64,000 nt of DNA from Nostocoides sp. (GTDB lineage: Bacteria > Actinomycetota > Actinomycetes > Actinomycetales > Dermatophilaceae), in NCBI GenBank assembly GCA_016702415.1, contig JADJEA010000011.1, positions 1 to 64,000 on the forward strand, written 5' to 3'. Made by a program: the position numbers and the translations under genes. Under the pieces are notes generated by a model. The model was not told the DNA's origin and searched no databases. It saw nothing but the letters and a program-made list of their open reading frames with translations. Shown piece after piece: positions 61,093 to 64,000 of this stretch. The first letter of the stretch is position 1. Each line of letters begins with the position of its first letter.

Positions 61093-61353
61093 ATGGCAGG
61101 TCACAGCGCGGGTGCGATGGACGTCCGCAATGTCATCGGCGCCCTACTCGTCGTTTATGGCGTCATCCTCACCGGCATGGGCTTCATGGCTGACAAGGCC
61201 CTAGACAAGACCGGCAATATCAACGCCAACCTCATCGCCGGTCTCGCCCTTCTCCTCGTCGGCGGGGGATTCCTCGCCTGGGCCAAGCTCAAGCCCATCG
61301 TCATCCCCGACGACTACGTGCCAGACCCCGACGCCCACCCGCACGGGCAATGA
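61093..61353 (+). CDS. Small two-TM membrane protein, symporter-associated
   Basis: 86 residues. AAAGGA precedes ATG 61093 (MAGHSAGAMDVRNVIGALLVVYG). Two TM helices, VIGALLVVYGVILTGMGFM and LIAGLALLLVGGGFLAWAKL, and a short acidic, His-containing tail. It follows the symporter by 28 bp in the same direction and is likely co-transcribed. Small two-TM subunits are known beside several SSS transporters. No enzymatic motif is seen. Confidence 0.7.
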   Translation: MAGHSAGAMDVRNVIGALLVVYGVILTGMGFMADKALDKTGNINANLIAGLALLLVGGGFLAWAKLKPIVIPDDYVPDPDAHPHGQ

Positions 61354-61400
61354 CCCCGGGTCGTATGCCGCGCGCCCCCCGGCGCTCCCGTCCGACATCC

Positions 61401-61429
61401 TTGTCACGCCCCCGAACGCGCGGTAGCAT
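61401..61429 (+). promoter_or_regulatory. Promoter of the large surface-protein gene
   Basis: TTGTCA (61401-61406) and TAGCAT (61424-61429) with exact 17-bp spacing, followed 49 bp later by the start codon with a GGGGAGGA site. One of the clearest housekeeping-type promoters in the window. Confidence 0.6.
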
Positions 61430-61477
61430 CCGGCGCCATCGCGCTGCAATCACGTGGCGCGTTGAGGGGAGGACCCC

Positions 61478-64000
61478 ATGTCCGCCTATTCCATCGCCGA
61501 CGCGGACCGTCTCCCGAGGGGCTGGGCCCACCGGCTCGGTCAACTCCTCGCCACGGTTGTGCTGGGTCTGGGTGGCCTGCTCTTGTGGGCTCAACAGGCC
61601 GCGGCCACGACGTGCAATATCTACTGGACGGGTGCCACCTCGACGAACTGGACGACGGCTTCCAATTGGTCGTTGACCGACGGCGGCCCATCAGCTGGCC
61701 GTCTACCGACGGCGAGCGAATTCGCCTGCATGTCGACCGCTCCCGTGCGTGACGACATCGTCCTCACCTCTTCGCGTTCGATCGCAGGAGTCGACTTCGC
61801 GACCCCAAGTGGGGCAACGCTGACGCTGAGCGGCGCGAACCTCACGGTCGGTACGACGACGAATGGGTCGTACTCCAGCGCCATCCGCGGGCTGACGACC
61901 AATGGCAACACCTTCGGTGGGATCGCCGCCGTGACCCTTTCCGGTATCAACTCGTAGCCGGGGGCACGCTGAACGGCACCGGACCGATCATCGGTGATTC
62001 CGCCAGCACGCTCGATATCTCGTACTCGGCCACGATCACTCCGGCAGCCAAGACCGTGACGGCCAACGGACAACTGACGATGGCGGATGGGATAGCCCTG
62101 ACCGGGCCGGGCACTCTCGCGATTGGACCGACCGGCACCTCAACGTTCGCGGGGAGTTACTTCTACCTCGGTGGGAATCTGACGTTGCGGAATGAGGGGT
62201 CGTTCACCCTGGATGGGGCCGGTACGCAGACTATTTACGACAATGGCGGGACGAATCTGTTCGCGAATGTCGGGACGTTGAATCTGGTCGGCGCGGCCAC
62301 GAACAGCCAGTACGCGAGCATCTCCGTGCCACTGGACAATGACGGGACGGTGAACGCGACCGGAGCGGCGACGCACTACCTGTCTGGGGCGGTGACCGGG
62401 TCGACGGGGACCTTCGCGATCGGGTCCGGGTCGGCGTTGCAGCCGCCGGATCTGAATCTGTCGAATGTGACGGTCTCGGGTGCGGGGACGCTGCGGGTCC
62501 AGGGGACGACGTTGTCGGGGACGGGGTCGGTGCCGAACCTGTCGCTCGGTTGGCCGACGATCACGGGGACGGTCACGGTGACATCGAGTCTGACGATCGA
62601 TGATCAGACGGTGCTGTCTGGCCCGGGCGGGACCTCGACGGGGACATTGATCACCGCCCCCGCGACGACGACCACGTTCGCGGGGAGTTACTTCTACCTC
62701 GGTGGGAATCTGACGTTGCGGAATGAGGGGTCGTTCACCCTGGACGGGGCGGGTACGCAGACTATTTACGACAATGGCGGGACGAATCTGTTCGCGAACG
62801 TCGGCACCTTAGTATATTCGCCGGTCTCCAGCACCGGAGTTCTCTCCGTGGGCATGCCCCTGTCGAACTCTGGGATCCTCCAGGCCACAAAGGGTTCCAT
62901 CGACCTGGGGACCTTGACCAATCTGTCCGGCAGCGGAGCGTTGACGGGCGGCGGCACGTACTCCGCCACGAATGGCGTCCTCCGTTTCGCGAATGCGGTG
63001 ACGTCGAACTCGGCCACCATCATCGTCAGCGCGACCGGCAACGTCGTGATCGGGTCGGGGACCACCGGTGCCTTGAACACCCTCGCCACCAACAGCGGCT
63101 CGCTCACCATCGGCCGCTCCGTGACCGCCACGAGTGCGCTGACGAACAGCGGCACCGTCGAGATCACCGGCGGCACCTATCGGCCAACCGCCTACACGCA
63201 GACGGCTAGAGCCACCACCATTGCGACCGGGGCCGTTCTGCGCGCGGGAAGCGCCGGCACTGGCGCGGTCACCATCTCCGCGGGATCGCTGGCAGGTGGC
63301 GGGACGATCCAGGGCAACCTCTCCGTTGGGTCCGCCAGCCTGATCCCCGGCGGGGTGGGCAACCCCTTGAGTGTGTGGGGCACGTTCGGGCTCGCCGGAG
63401 GCAGCACGTTCCAGGCCGCCGTCAATGGCGCTACGACAGCGGGGACCGACTATGCCAAAGTGACGACGACGGGCGCCGCGACGATCGGCGGAGCGCTCGC
63501 GATCACCACCGGTGCGTCATACAACCCGCCGGTCGGCACGTCCATCCGGATCATCGAGGCACCGTCGCGCTCCGGCACGTTCGCCACTGTGACCGGCGTC
63601 GACATCCCCGGCAACAAGCACTGGGTCGTGGGGTATGACGCGACCGGCGCCACCCTCACCGTCGCGGCCAATCCCAATCTCTCGGTCAACGACGTCTCCA
63701 TCGTCGAGGGCAACACGGGGTCGACGAACGCCATGTTCACCGTCGCTCTAGATGCTCCGACCGACCGAGCCGTGAGCGTCGACTTCACCACCTCCGCCGG
63801 CACGGCCACTGCCTCGACCGACTATTCCTCCACCAGCGGAACAGTCTCGATCGCCGCGGGCAGCACGATGGCTACCATCTCGGTCCCCGTGCTGGGCGAC
63901 ACCATCTTCGAGCCGGACGAGACATTCACGGTCGTGCTCAGCGCCATTGTCAGCGGCGTCCTCGCCGACGGTATCGGCCTGGGCACGATTACGAATGACG
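61478..64000 (+). CDS. Large repeat-containing surface protein with Calx-beta domain (frameshift; cut by window end)
   Basis: GGGGAGGA precedes ATG 61478. The first 160 codons encode a signal region (LATVVLGLGGLLLWAQQAAA) and a CNIYWTGATSTNWTTASNWSL motif like that of the protein at 10.9-12.4 kb. The frame then stops at 61957. Just before, another frame opens (YQLVAGGTLNGTG) and stays open to 64000, so one indel near 61930-61958 hides a protein of at least 840 residues. The body is beta-helical repeats rich in Gly/Thr/Ser/Asn, including a near-perfect internal duplication (62143-62273 and 62674-62804). The last part (SVNDVSIVEGNTGSTNAMFTV, DEPDETF-like FEPDETFTVVLSA) is a Calx-beta domain that binds Ca2+. 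No GTATGCCG octamer occurs in it. Likely a secreted adhesin or cell-surface scaffold. The C-terminus is beyond the window. Confidence 0.8.
62143..62273 (+). repeat. Internal duplication in the surface-protein gene, copy 1
   Basis: 131 bp matching copy 2 (62674-62804) with three mismatches, offset 531 bp (177 codons, in frame). Encodes TFAGSYFYLGGNLTLRNEGS plus the following FTLDGAGTQTIYDNGG. The high identity points to a recent in-gene duplication or gene conversion. Confidence 0.9.
62674..62804 (+). repeat. Internal duplication in the surface-protein gene, copy 2
   Basis: Second copy of the 131-bp unit at 62143-62273. The sequence after it diverges at once, so only this segment was copied. 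Confidence 0.9.

Larger units (their letters stand above)
61..61370. repeat. Hyper-iterated octamer GTATGCCG / CGGCATAC
   Basis: The octamer GTATGCCG and its complement occur about 85 times by eye between positions 61 and 61370, roughly 45 on the plus strand and 40 on the minus strand. Examples: plus at 1302, 2652, 8160, 15907, 22729, 30075, 46304, 52397; minus at 6523, 19472, 25912, 36520, 42302, 54369. It falls in several reading frames (Ala-Tyr-Ala, Arg-Met-Pro, Ala-Ala-Tyr, Arg-His-Thr) and in intergenic DNA, so codon usage alone does not explain it. At about 70 percent GC the 7-base core is expected about six times in both strands. Listed coordinates are approximate to a few bases. Confidence 0.85.

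Noticed and set aside
61..61370. Octamer as a Chi or KOPS-type strand-polar site
   Set aside because: Copies are almost equally frequent on both strands throughout 61 kb, whereas Chi and KOPS are skewed along a replichore.
1..64000. tRNA, rRNA, insertion sequences or prophage genes
   Set aside because: No cloverleaf, rRNA segment, transposase, integrase or terminal inverted repeats flanking a gene were recognised on either strand. A covariance-model scan would be needed to exclude small RNAs.

Overview
The window is chromosomal DNA of a high-GC actinobacterium. Gene order and content (pcrA, an M23 peptidase, sucC-sucD, a DUF6350 membrane protein, purN-purH, folD-DUF3017, mdh, AfsR/SARP-type and ECF regulators, Tat-type signals) suggest Micrococcales, perhaps the Intrasporangiaceae/Dermatophilaceae group. 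That placement is inference. A house-keeping backbone is interleaved with accessory blocks. The first ~22 kb carry many single-base frameshifts inside well conserved genes (worst in 0-4.4 kb), while 22-61 kb read cleanly. I take most of them as sequence errors near a contig end.

Layout. 0-5.4 kb: broken quinone reductase and GNAT genes, broken pcrA, M23 peptidase. 5.7-15.5 kb: an ECF sigma factor with a BNR-propeller partner, a tiny protein made of four twin-arginine repeats, a secreted DUF4091-TolB protein, a secreted beta-rich protein and an AfsR-like regulator. 15.7-31.7 kb: sucCD, YihY, a prepilin peptidase, a second sigma/anti-sigma pair, DUF6350, VOC, purN, purH, a PadR-HAAS pair, a lipoprotein deacetylase homologue, folD-DUF3017. 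31.7-38 kb: a sugar ABC importer (binding protein and two permeases) divergent from a GH42 beta-galactosidase and a DeoR regulator. 38-50.4 kb: a light/oxidative-stress cluster. Photolyase, CPBP protease, an NmrA-TspO fusion, an SRPBCC-SDR fusion and an ABC-2 exporter form one leftward, tightly packed operon. A COG2907 flavoprotein, a DUF1365 protein, a cyclopropane-fatty-acid-synthase-like methyltransferase and a CarH/LitR-type B12 photoreceptor regulator form the rightward operon. 50.4-61.4 kb: mdh, a CREST/ceramidase-like membrane protein, a Nudix hydrolase, PutA, a small island (Tat-secreted protein, nucleotidyltransferase, PqqD-like protein), aquaporin Z, and a Na+/solute symporter with a small membrane partner. 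61.5 kb to the end: a large repeat-containing surface protein that runs off the window.

Two things stand out. First, the octamer GTATGCCG (or its complement CGGCATAC) occurs about 85 times by eye, roughly equally on both strands, in coding and non-coding DNA. It is far above chance for such GC-rich DNA, forms an 18-bp hairpin after the sugar-binding-protein gene, and is absent from the PqqD island and the surface protein. It behaves like an uptake-type or other genome-wide signal sequence. Second, the divergent light cluster is centred on a promoter carrying 11-bp-phased direct repeats of the kind bound by CarH/LitR proteins. It joins photoreception, DNA repair, membrane-lipid modification and export. 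No tRNA, rRNA, CRISPR array or transposase was seen.
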